This document shows, piece by piece, positions 7,893-15,182 of a stretch of 22,038 nt of DNA. Below the pieces are notes generated by a model. That model saw only the letters and a list, made by a program, of their open reading frames with translations. It was not told the origin of the DNA and did not search any database. The DNA comes from Desulfobacteraceae bacterium (GTDB lineage: Bacteria > Desulfobacterota > Desulfobacteria > Desulfobacterales > Desulfobacteraceae), in the NCBI GenBank assembly GCA_003354055.1, contig PIVQ01000048.1:1-22038 (forward strand), written 5' to 3'. The number at the start of each line of letters is the position of its first letter. The stretch's first letter is position 1. The position numbers and the translations under genes are program-made.

Positions 7893-9314
7893 ATGAGACA
7901 ACGGACAATTGAAATCCCCGTATCGTCCATTATTCTTGATGAAGATATTTATCCCAGAAAAGGGGTAGATCTCAAACGTGTGGGCATATTTGCTGAAAAT
8001 ATCAGGGATGGCTTCAAATTTGATCCGATTGAAGTGGAGTCAGTTTCTGAAACGCCCGGAAGATATCGCCTCCTCGACGGGGCTCATAGATGGAGTGCAT
8101 ACAAGTCTACAGGGATAGCAGAGGTAGAAGCAGTCATAAAGAACCTGAATGGGACTGATCCTCTGCTATATGCCGCAAAAAAAGCCATTGGCCCGAGACA
8201 ATTGACGGAAGACGAGGCAAGAAACACTGCACGGCGCGCATATACCGGAAATACAAGTCTCAGTTCCGCAGATATCGGAAAGGCCATCGGCCGGGCAAGA
8301 CGAACAGTGGACTCTTACATAGCCGATCTTCGGGCTGCAAGGCAGATGGGCATGGACATCAAGATATTCCGCATGAATCGCCTTGGCATCCCCCAGGACA
8401 GGATTGCAAAAAAAATGGGGGTAAATCAGGCATCGATACATAACCATTTATTAAAAATGGCAACATTGCCAAATCTAATAAATGCCGATTTATCCCGAGG
8501 ATTCACAGTTGCCCAGGTAGCAGAGAAGCACGGCTGGACAGATCCAATGGTCTGGTCACTGGCCCTTGAAGGCAAAGATGATCAAGACAGGTTCAAGGAA
8601 CTTGGCTGGGGGCTTCGAACCTGGGATCAATGGGATTTTAATGATTGTGATAAAAGATTCGGAGATGAATGGCCCGGGCGAATCCCGGCACAATTGATCG
8701 CACACATCCTCTTTTACTTTTCCAGCCCAAACGATCTGATTCTTGACCCCATGGCCGGGGGTGGCGTGACTCCTGACACCTGCCTTGCCTTAGGCCGCAG
8801 GTGCTGGGCCTTTGATATGATGGACCGGGCAGGGCGTCCTGAAATCGAGCCACATACATGGACCCTTTCATCCAAAGGGCACCCGGCATGGCCTGTAGGT
8901 TCAAAAACAAAACCGGATCTCATCATCTTTGACCCGCCATACTTCGACAAAAAAGCGGACGGCTACGATGAAAAAAGCATATCCGGATTGTCTCAAGATA
9001 AATACCTTGAATTTCTTGAAACCTTTTTTGCCCTGGTTAAACAGCATGCTAAAAAAACAACACGGCTTGCCTTCATCAATGCAGACTGGCGGGATTTTCA
9101 GAATACACCTGCAAGTGAAGAATCAAGCAAAGGGGCCATCATGATAGGTGATTATCTTGATATAATAAAAAGAACAGGATGGCAGTACACCCACATTATT
9201 CAGGCCCCCATGTCTGCGCAGCGTTTCAGTGCCGTCGTTGTCAGTGCCATGCAGAAAAAAAGGATACTGGGCGTTACAAGCAGATATGTGATCGTTGTAA
9301 AACAATCAGTTTAG
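7893..9314 (+). CDS. ParB/Srx-like domain, HTH and DNA methyltransferase fusion protein
   Basis: A 473-residue, multi-domain protein. Residues 1-82 form a ParB/sulfiredoxin-like domain with the GxHR-type box DGAHR at 62-66. Residues 124-146, 163-189 and 202-224 are helix-turn-helix-like (for example IPQDRIAKKMGVNQASIHN). Residues 265-450 form an amino-methyltransferase fold: the SAM-binding motif LILDPMAGGG at 282-291 and the catalytic DPPY at 347-350, which indicates methylation of adenine N6 or cytosine N4. Motif I precedes DPPY, unlike the beta-class order. ParB-methylase fusions occur in phages and genomic islands. No cognate nuclease is adjacent, so it could be an orphan or anti-restriction methylase, or part of an unknown defence module with the 86-aa protein. 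Its stop codon TAG (9312-9314) lies at the edge of the right palindromic repeat, so the C-terminus may have been altered by that insertion. Confidence 0.8.
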   Translation: MRQRTIEIPVSSIILDEDIYPRKGVDLKRVGIFAENIRDGFKFDPIEVESVSETPGRYRLLDGAHRWSAYKSTGIAEVEAVIKNLNGTDPLLYAAKKAIGPRQLTEDEARNTARRAYTGNTSLSSADIGKAIGRARRTVDSYIADLRAARQMGMDIKIFRMNRLGIPQDRIAKKMGVNQASIHNHLLKMATLPNLINADLSRGFTVAQVAEKHGWTDPMVWSLALEGKDDQDRFKELGWGLRTWDQWDFNDCDKRFGDEWPGRIPAQLIAHILFYFSSPNDLILDPMAGGGVTPDTCLALGRRCWAFDMMDRAGRPEIEPHTWTLSSKGHPAWPVGSKTKPDLIIFDPPYFDKKADGYDEKSISGLSQDKYLEFLETFFALVKQHAKKTTRLAFINADWRDFQNTPASEESSKGAIMIGDYLDIIKRTGWQYTHIIQAPMSAQRFSAVVVSAMQKKRILGVTSRYVIVVKQSV

Positions 9315-9435
9315 GATCGGCTCCAAAATTACTTGATCTTTTGTTTTCAAAATACCCAGTTTTTTAAGGGGTTTTGGAAACAAGTTTCTGCCCTTCAGGG
9401 TATTTAGATCAAGTTATTTTGTAACGATTCCTTAA
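9313..9435. repeat. Right, longer copy of the palindromic MITE-like repeat (123 bp)
   Basis: Same-orientation copy of 201-304 with an extra 19 nt. It is an imperfect palindrome. The outer arm ending ACTTGATCT (to 9339) pairs with AGATCAAGT (9406-9414) and the flanking AGGATCG/CGATTCCT ends. The inner arm AAATACCC (9350-9357) pairs with GGGTATTT (9398-9405). The middle is AT-rich. It sits between two convergent genes, so besides being a mobile-type repeat it could act as a transcription barrier for both. Confidence 0.75.
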
Positions 9436-9450
9436 ATAAAACGGTTTGAT

Positions 9451-9876
9451 TTAAAGCGTCGGCATTCGTTTTTTAAGTTCTTCAATCAGGGCTTTTACAA
9501 ATTTATCCCCGGTTCCGAAAACGATCCACAGGGGCACTGCAATGGCACCGCCCAATAAAGCCACACCTGCGGCAGCTTTCCCGATGATAAGCGAGGCCCA
9601 GAGGGTTGCACCCATACCAAGTTTGGATTTCCAGGAACTCTCATCCCACCCGGTCCGCTTTAACTCCACAAAGATCTTCTTTATCAGCGGTATCAGTATC
9701 TTTGCCTCTTTGGTGAGCTGGATAATGTCCTGGAATTTCTCTGCCCGGGATTTTGTGCTGTTCCTGAGCATCAACAATTTATTTGCCCAGAGATGAAGGG
9801 CCATGCCTTGTTCTGGGGTGGTGTTGGCTAAGATGCGGTGGATGATTTCTGTAAATTTATTATTGGGTTGGGCCAT
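9451..9876 (-). CDS. Small hydrophobic protein of unknown function, probably membrane-associated
   Basis: A 141-residue protein if read from the ATG at 9876. The first ~85 residues are amphipathic and helical. They are followed by a long glycine- and alanine-rich hydrophobic stretch (about 87-121, containing AAAGVALLGGAIAVPLWIVF) that could form one or two membrane passes, then a short basic tail (EELKKRMPTL). A GTG at 9918 would add 14 residues, but it overlaps the -10 of a good candidate promoter (9911-9938), so the downstream ATG is preferred. It is convergent with the ParB-methyltransferase gene, with the right repeat in between. The family is not recognised. Its place between two defence loci allows a membrane-acting immunity effector, but nothing in the sequence proves it. 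Confidence 0.6.
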   Translation of the reverse strand: MAQPNNKFTEIIHRILANTTPEQGMALHLWANKLLMLRNSTKSRAEKFQDIIQLTKEAKILIPLIKKIFVELKRTGWDESSWKSKLGMGATLWASLIIGKAAAGVALLGGAIAVPLWIVFGTGDKFVKALIEELKKRMPTL

Positions 9877-9910
9877 TTTATTATCTCTGTTGGATTCACG
9901 TTTTTGAAAA

Positions 9911-9938
9911 GTTATCACAAACGATAGGGGATTGCCAA
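9911..9938 (-). promoter_or_regulatory. Candidate promoter of the small hydrophobic protein
   Basis: On the minus strand, TTGGCA (five of six -35 bases, 9938-9933) is followed after 16 nt by GATAAC (9916-9911), preceded by TGT like an extended -10. Transcription would begin near 9904 and give a leader of about 28 nt to the ATG at 9876. Confidence 0.4.
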
Positions 9939-10249
9939 TTTCAAGTTTGTCATTGAGGTTAATGGATTGGCATCGATGTCATCCTTTACGCATATTAAAT
10001 TATATTTATAGATAAGTATGCGTGGGCAACAAAATAATGAGTAAAACACAATGCAAGTTATCATAAGTCTCTGACTTGCTATTAAAAAATATGCTGCGGG
10101 CTGATCCTTCCTATAAATAATTTATATTATTTATTGCACTTCCATTTATAACGTTATACGAAAGATATGCGTGATTCATGAAGGCTCGTATATCGCTATT
10201 ATAATGGAAATGGGAATCATTTGAATAAGAATCTTTGTAATTTAATAAT
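9919..10249. other. Divergent spacer between the hydrophobic protein and the GIY-YIG gene
   Basis: AT-rich DNA without a supportable gene. It holds the minus-strand promoter at 9911-9938, a loose inverted repeat ACGCATA/TATGCGT (about 9988-10026), and the long palindrome at 10140-10209. TATGCG also recurs in the loop of that palindrome (10166-10171), so these short motifs may be linked sites for one DNA-binding protein. Confidence 0.5.
10140..10209. repeat. 70-bp imperfect palindrome overlapping a candidate promoter
   Basis: The left arm (10140-10161) begins TTCCATTTATAA and ends TATACGA. The right arm (10186-10209) begins TCGTATA and ends TTATAATGGAA. They pair with a few mismatches and a 2-nt bulge around a 24-nt loop. 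The right arm contains a perfect TATAAT (10200-10205) that could be the -10 of the rightward defence operon, so a dimeric repressor bound here would block it. A small mobile-element relic is the other reading. Confidence 0.6.
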
Positions 10250-10315
10250 ATGGTGTCAGCAAATAAAGTACATTCAACTTTTGTTGATTTTTTTTATCTC
10301 TTTCAGGAAAACGTT

Positions 10316-10897
10316 TTGAATAAAACATTCTATGTTTACGCTTTAAAAGATCCGAGAATTAATCCTGCCCAGATTTTTTATATTGGTAAGGGGACAGGAA
10401 GTAGAGCATGGGACCACTCAATAAATGTTGATGGAACACGTAAAGGTGTATACATAAGAGAGATAATAGATAGTGGGAAAAAAATTATTGTTACTCAATT
10501 GGTTGAAGATTTAAATGAAACACAGGCACTTAAAATTGAATCTGAGCTAATTTCCAGCTTTGGTACAATTGATAACGGTGGGATTCTCTACAACACAGTG
10601 ATACCGAAGGGTGTCGTTCGAAGAGTACAGAAGAATATCAACATTCCTTCGGGAATTATCGACAAGGCTCAAATTGGAATCAAATTATTAAAAGATGCTA
10701 TTAGAGAGTTTGCAGAAGCTAATCCGCCCGGAATCACAAATTCAGACTGCGCACATTACTTAGGTCTCCAATCTGATAATGAAGGGAAACAACAAGATTA
10801 CCTTACCTATAGTGTTCTTGGGATCCTTCTTAAGGAGGGACGACTTCAAAGTGTAAGAGAAAGTAATCGACGAAAGTATAAAAGTATTAACCAGTGA
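10316..10897 (+). CDS. GIY-YIG nuclease-like protein with C-terminal winged-helix-like region
   Basis: The N-terminal domain carries a GIY-YIG signature: FYVYALKDP, then IFYIGKGTGSRAWDH. This resembles the LEM-3-like branch of GIY-YIG endonucleases, which cut DNA strands using a metal ion. The C-terminal ~75 residues (from about DKAQIGIKLLKDAIREFAEA to the end) have a winged-helix-like pattern ending in a basic strand (RESNRRKYKSI). I prefer the TTG start at 10316 (193 aa): AGGA at 10305-10308 is seven nucleotides upstream and the protein then begins just before the domain. An ATG at 10250 would add 22 residues but has no ribosome binding site. It lies 99 bp before the GHKL ATPase gene on the same strand. 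It could be an extra nuclease of that system or, through the winged helix, its regulator. Confidence 0.75.
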   Translation: MNKTFYVYALKDPRINPAQIFYIGKGTGSRAWDHSINVDGTRKGVYIREIIDSGKKIIVTQLVEDLNETQALKIESELISSFGTIDNGGILYNTVIPKGVVRRVQKNINIPSGIIDKAQIGIKLLKDAIREFAEANPPGITNSDCAHYLGLQSDNEGKQQDYLTYSVLGILLKEGRLQSVRESNRRKYKSINQ

Positions 10898-10986
10898 ATT
10901 CTTAGCTTGTTTGTGGCTTGAAACAGCGATGTCTCTACTCACATATGCTGGTGAAATATTCAGTGAATTTAACAAAAAGAAGAACC

Positions 10987-10995
10987 ATGAAATAA
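10987..10995 (+). promoter_or_regulatory. Start-stop minicistron ATG-AAA-TAA before the GHKL ATPase gene
   Basis: An AAGAAG sequence is followed five or so nucleotides later by ATGAAATAA, and one base later by the ATPase ATG at 10997. The ATPase gene has no ribosome binding site of its own at normal spacing, so ribosomes may load here, translate two codons and reinitiate. Chance is possible in such A-rich DNA. Confidence 0.25.
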
Positions 10996-10996
10996 G

Positions 10997-12478
10997 ATGC
11001 CTGACTATTTAAATGTACAACCGTCTCCTGCTGCTCTTGTTCAATCATTGCGTGATATTGGATATTCGATGGAATCCGCTATTGCTGATGTAATTGATAA
11101 TTCTATTACAGCAAAAGCGAAAAATATCCATGTTAATTTCGCATGGAATAATGAAAATCCATGGATAGCTGTTGTGGACGACGGTTATGGAATGACACCT
11201 GCAGAGTTGACTGATGCCATGAGGCTTGGAAGCAGAAGCCCTCTGGAAGACCGGAGCGATGAAGATCTTGGACGGTTTGGTCTCGGACTGAAAACAGCGT
11301 CTTTTTCTCAATGCAGACAGCTGACACTTATCAGCAGAAAAGATGAGATACTGTCATGCAGAGAGTGGGATCTTGATCTGATTGAAGAAAATCCTGATAA
11401 TGGCTGGCGGTTGAAGGCTCTCGAAAGTTTTGAAATCCAGGCGGATGAATGCCTTGGGGGGATACTGCCCTTGATTCATAGCACGGGAACCATTGTATTG
11501 TTAAGGAAGCTGGATCGTTATGATGGATTGGAAAAAAAATTAAATTCACTCATTGAGCATGCAAGAGTGCATCTTGAGTTGGTTTTCCACCGTTTTCTTT
11601 CTCCTCGCGCAGGGAAAAAAAAGGTCAATATTTTTTTAAATAATGATCGTCTGGTTGCATTCAATCCGTTTAATCCATCTCATACCGCAACTCAGGAACT
11701 TCCAGAACAATTTATACATGTTGACGAACAAGCTGTGAAAGTCCAGCCTTACGTTCTGCCACATTACAATAAAACCCCACGCGATGAATATCAAAAATAT
11801 TCCTGTGCCGGGGGATATCTTCAGAATCAGGGTTTTTATGTTTACAGGAATCGAAGGCTTATTATTAAAGGAACGTGGTTCCGTCTTATAAAAAAAGAAG
11901 AATTGACTAAATTAATACGTGTGCAGGTCGATATCCCAAATTCTCTGGATCATCTCTGGAAAATTGATGTGAAGAAATCACATGCATCCCCACCGGAAGC
12001 AATAAGAAATGAACTGAAGCTGATTATTGACAGAATAGCAGCTTCAGGAAAAAAAGTTTATCGACAGAAAGGAAAAAAACTTGCCTCCACCGTAAAAGTT
12101 CCCGGATGGACAAGAACAGCAGCAGAAGGAAAAATATTATATAAAATCAATCAAGAGCATCCCTTAATCACACAATTTCAAGATGACTTGGCCGATGAAA
12201 AGCAACAGGCATTTAAAGATTTGATTTTTATGCTCGAAAGCAGTTTCCCCACAGAATTGTTCTACAGCGACGTCGCAAAAAAACCTGAAAACCTGTGCAA
12301 ACCTGCATTCAATGAAGAACAGGTTTCCGCCCTCCTCGATACCTTTGTCGATCAAATGATAAATAGCGGTATTCCAGAGGCAGAAATTGCTGATCGAATA
12401 ATTTCAATTGATCCTTTTTCAATCTACTCTGAAGAAGTTGAAAAGCTGTTACAAATGAAAGGAATATTAAATGAGTGA
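10997..12478 (+). CDS. MutL/MORC-type GHKL ATPase of a Z1/AIPR restriction-like system
   Basis: A 493-residue protein with a GHKL (Hsp90/MutL) ATPase head. The N-box AIADVIDNSITA is at residues 29-40, the G1 box DDGYGM at 61-66 and the G2 box GRFGLGLKTAS at 92-102. A transducer-like region follows to about residue 350. An acidic and hydrophobic C-terminus of unknown fold ends the protein. The aspartate of ADVIDNS occupies the position of the catalytic glutamate in MutL (KELVENS). Prokaryotic MORC-like ATPases of this kind have been described beside Z1 helicases, AIPR proteins, methylases and Vsr, and are thought to act as ATP-driven clamps on DNA in restriction. The 3' end overlaps the helicase gene by 8 nt. 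Confidence 0.85.
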   Translation: MPDYLNVQPSPAALVQSLRDIGYSMESAIADVIDNSITAKAKNIHVNFAWNNENPWIAVVDDGYGMTPAELTDAMRLGSRSPLEDRSDEDLGRFGLGLKTASFSQCRQLTLISRKDEILSCREWDLDLIEENPDNGWRLKALESFEIQADECLGGILPLIHSTGTIVLLRKLDRYDGLEKKLNSLIEHARVHLELVFHRFLSPRAGKKKVNIFLNNDRLVAFNPFNPSHTATQELPEQFIHVDEQAVKVQPYVLPHYNKTPRDEYQKYSCAGGYLQNQGFYVYRNRRLIIKGTWFRLIKKEELTKLIRVQVDIPNSLDHLWKIDVKKSHASPPEAIRNELKLIIDRIAASGKKVYRQKGKKLASTVKVPGWTRTAAEGKILYKINQEHPLITQFQDDLADEKQQAFKDLIFMLESSFPTELFYSDVAKKPENLCKPAFNEEQVSALLDTFVDQMINSGIPEAEIADRIISIDPFSIYSEEVEKLLQMKGILNE

Positions 12479-15182
12479 TATGGTAAAAACGCAAGACCCG
12501 GCTGAAATTCTAGAAAAAATTGAAGATGGCGTTGCTATTCTACTTGATGGCGGGAAGAAGGATCGGAATACAATTATCAATTTTGTCAGAATGGTAGTTG
12601 CCAGCCAGAACAATCAAGATACAGTTTCAGAACTGGGAATTCTGCAGATAACAAAAAGACTTGAGGCTCGTTTTGATATAAGTATGGGTGTTGGTAATCT
12701 GCTCTCTGCGGAGGGGTATACGCCATGGCTTGATGATGCCCGACAAAATATTGAATGGTATTACTGGGAACGATACAGGCGGCTTCTTCCAGATAAAAAA
12801 TTTAACCGTAAGGTTATCAATGTTCTGGATATAGATACAAATAAAATCCTTGATCACCTCGAAAATCCCCTTAAAAAAGGGGGGTGGAAAAGAAAGGGAC
12901 TTTGTGTTGGACATGTTCAGTCTGGGAAAACAGCGAATTATCTCGGTGTTATCTGTAAAGCCGCAGACGCCGGTTACAAGGTGATTATTGTAATGGCCGG
13001 ATTATTAAATGCTCTCAGGAATCAGACGCAGGAACGCATTGATGAGGGGTTTGTTGGTTTTGACAGTTCTCAACAGTTAGAAGCCACAACACTTGAAGAG
13101 AAATTAACAGGTGTTGGAAAATTCTATGATTCATCAAACTGGCACTCGCCTGTGCCTCTCACTACTAATTCACAGGATTTTGATAGAAAAATTGCAACAC
13201 AATTGAGAGCACAGATCAGTCAGTTTAACGAACCTGTTATTTTTGTACTTAAAAAAAATGTCTCTATTTTAAAAAATCTTATTGACTGGTTTAAAAGTAA
13301 CAATTCAGAGCTGAGCAGATTCCCCATGCTCCTGATTGATGATGAAGCCGACCATGCATCCGTCAATACTAATCGGGAAGATATGGATCCTACTGCTACC
13401 AACAGTCGCATTCGAGAGTTGCTTAGTTTATTTGAACAGAGTTCATACCTTGGGTACACTGCTACCCCTTTTGCCAATATTTTCATCGATCCTGAAAATG
13501 ATGATGATATGCTTAAGGATGATCTATTCCCCAGCGATTTTATTATCAGTCTGGATACGCCATCCAATTATGTTGGAGCGAGTCGTATTTTTGAAGAAGA
13601 CGGGGATCTGGACATAGTCAGGGAAATAAATGATTACGAAGATACTCTTCCCCTTAATCATAAAAAAGATGAATTGCCCCCGTTTTTACCTCAAAGTCTG
13701 CACGAGTCTGTCCGCGTATTTGTTCTTGTAAAGGCAGTTAGAAATTTACGTGGTCAGAGGAACAGCCATAACTCCATGTTGGTAAATGTCAGTCGGTTTA
13801 CCGATATTCAGTCAAATGTAAAATGGCAGATTCATGAATATCTTACAGAATTACGAGATGCGGTTAAAAATCATTATGCCCTTCCTGAAAAAAAGGCCTT
13901 ATCCAGTTCCAGCATGCTTGCCCTGAAAGAAACGTGGGATAAGGAATTTAAAGAGACAGAATTCATCTGGGAAAATGTCCAGAATGAACTCAGTGCTGCT
14001 GTTTCTCCTATTCGTGTCATCGAAGTAAATGGATCGAAAAATTCAGAACCTCTGGATTACAATAAGCATGATTATCCTAATGGTCGTAATGTGATTGCAA
14101 TAGGTGGTTTAAGCCTGTCTCGTGGCCTGACCCTTGAAGGCTTGACCGTCAGCTATTTCCTGAGAAATTCTATTATGTATGATACGCTGATGCAGATGGG
14201 GCGCTGGTTCGGTTACCGCACAAACTTTGATGATATATGTCGTATCTACATGAGTGCAGAAGCTAAATCATGGTATGCCCACATCTCAAGAGTTACCGAT
14301 GAATTGCGTGAAGAATTCAGCAGAATGGAAAAAGCAAAAATGACACCAAAAGATTTCGGGCTGTGTGTGCGAAGCCATCCCGAAAGTCTTATTGTCACTG
14401 CAAGAAATAAAATGAGAACTGCAAAACCAGTGTTACGACAAATTAATTTGTATGGAAGACTTGTCGAAACAGCAGTCTTGAGTAAATCTGATGATGTCGT
14501 GGAAAATAACTGGAACGCGGTGCGAAGGCTACTCGATTCTGCAAAAACAGAGGGTGTCCATAAAGATTTTAATGCCAGTTATCTCTTTTTAAAAGTTCCC
14601 AATAATCATATTAAAAAATTTCTGGATGATTTTATAAATCATCCGGCATCGCAAAATACTGAAAATCGTCCGCTAATTGACTACTTGAACTTACTCCATA
14701 ATCAGGAAAACATATCAAAATGGGATGTTGTCCTGTTAAATAAACCGGGATCAAAATCAATGCTCGACGGGCAAGTTGTTTCTGGACTTCCTGTAAAACC
14801 ACAACTCAGGAATGTAATCCTTGAAAAAGGTAATGGAATTGCTCAAAAAAACCGTCGAATCGGATCAGATCCAGATGAACAGGCTGGGTTAAACGATATT
14901 ACCATGCAGGATCTGTTAGATCAGTTCGGCACACGATCAAAAATAAAGTCTGCATTGTGCAGAAAAGTAAGAAAAAGGCCTTTGCTGCTGCTGCATTTAT
15001 TAGATTGTCATTTTGATGGTAACTCCATCAACAACCAAGGTTTTTTTGCATTTGGCATAAGTTTTCCGGGTGAAAGTACTGTAAGAAGACCGGAGAGGCT
15101 TGTTGAGTATGTTGTTAATACCGTATGGTGGCATAATAATTATGCCGATCTTTTTGATGAAGAGGAGAACTCATTTGAATAA
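12471..15182 (+). CDS. Z1-domain superfamily-II helicase/ATPase
   Basis: A 903-residue helicase-like protein. Walker A is GHVQSGKT at residues 147-154. The DEAD-type box LIDDEADH is at 288-295. Motif III-like LGYTATPF is at 327-334. The Z1 hallmark GGLSLSRGLTLEGL is at 545-558, and motif VI MGRWFGYR is at 576-583. These identify the Z1 endonuclease/helicase family, a regular partner of MORC-type ATPases in predicted restriction systems. Its likely role is ATP-driven remodelling or translocation along foreign DNA for the adjacent nuclease. The ATG at 12471 lies within the ATPase stop region (8-nt overlap) and has AAAGGA at 12458-12463, seven nucleotides upstream. The region after about residue 640 has no familiar motif. 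Confidence 0.9.
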   Translation: MSDMVKTQDPAEILEKIEDGVAILLDGGKKDRNTIINFVRMVVASQNNQDTVSELGILQITKRLEARFDISMGVGNLLSAEGYTPWLDDARQNIEWYYWERYRRLLPDKKFNRKVINVLDIDTNKILDHLENPLKKGGWKRKGLCVGHVQSGKTANYLGVICKAADAGYKVIIVMAGLLNALRNQTQERIDEGFVGFDSSQQLEATTLEEKLTGVGKFYDSSNWHSPVPLTTNSQDFDRKIATQLRAQISQFNEPVIFVLKKNVSILKNLIDWFKSNNSELSRFPMLLIDDEADHASVNTNREDMDPTATNSRIRELLSLFEQSSYLGYTATPFANIFIDPENDDDMLKDDLFPSDFIISLDTPSNYVGASRIFEEDGDLDIVREINDYEDTLPLNHKKDELPPFLPQSLHESVRVFVLVKAVRNLRGQRNSHNSMLVNVSRFTDIQSNVKWQIHEYLTELRDAVKNHYALPEKKALSSSSMLALKETWDKEFKETEFIWENVQNELSAAVSPIRVIEVNGSKNSEPLDYNKHDYPNGRNVIAIGGLSLSRGLTLEGLTVSYFLRNSIMYDTLMQMGRWFGYRTNFDDICRIYMSAEAKSWYAHISRVTDELREEFSRMEKAKMTPKDFGLCVRSHPESLIVTARNKMRTAKPVLRQINLYGRLVETAVLSKSDDVVENNWNAVRRLLDSAKTEGVHKDFNASYLFLKVPNNHIKKFLDDFINHPASQNTENRPLIDYLNLLHNQENISKWDVVLLNKPGSKSMLDGQVVSGLPVKPQLRNVILEKGNGIAQKNRRIGSDPDEQAGLNDITMQDLLDQFGTRSKIKSALCRKVRKRPLLLLHLLDCHFDGNSINNQGFFAFGISFPGESTVRRPERLVEYVVNTVWWHNNYADLFDEEENSFE

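Noticed and set aside
10997..11110. Aspartate in place of the catalytic glutamate in the N-box of the GHKL ATPase (ADVIDNS versus ELVENS)
   Set aside because: From general knowledge, restriction-associated members of this family often show such an acidic variant. The other boxes are intact, so it is not evidence of inactivation.
15100..15174. ATG-started N-terminal extension of the PD-(D/E)XK nuclease
   Set aside because: It lies entirely inside the helicase gene and lacks a ribosome binding site. The TTG at 15175 has GAGGAG at ideal spacing.
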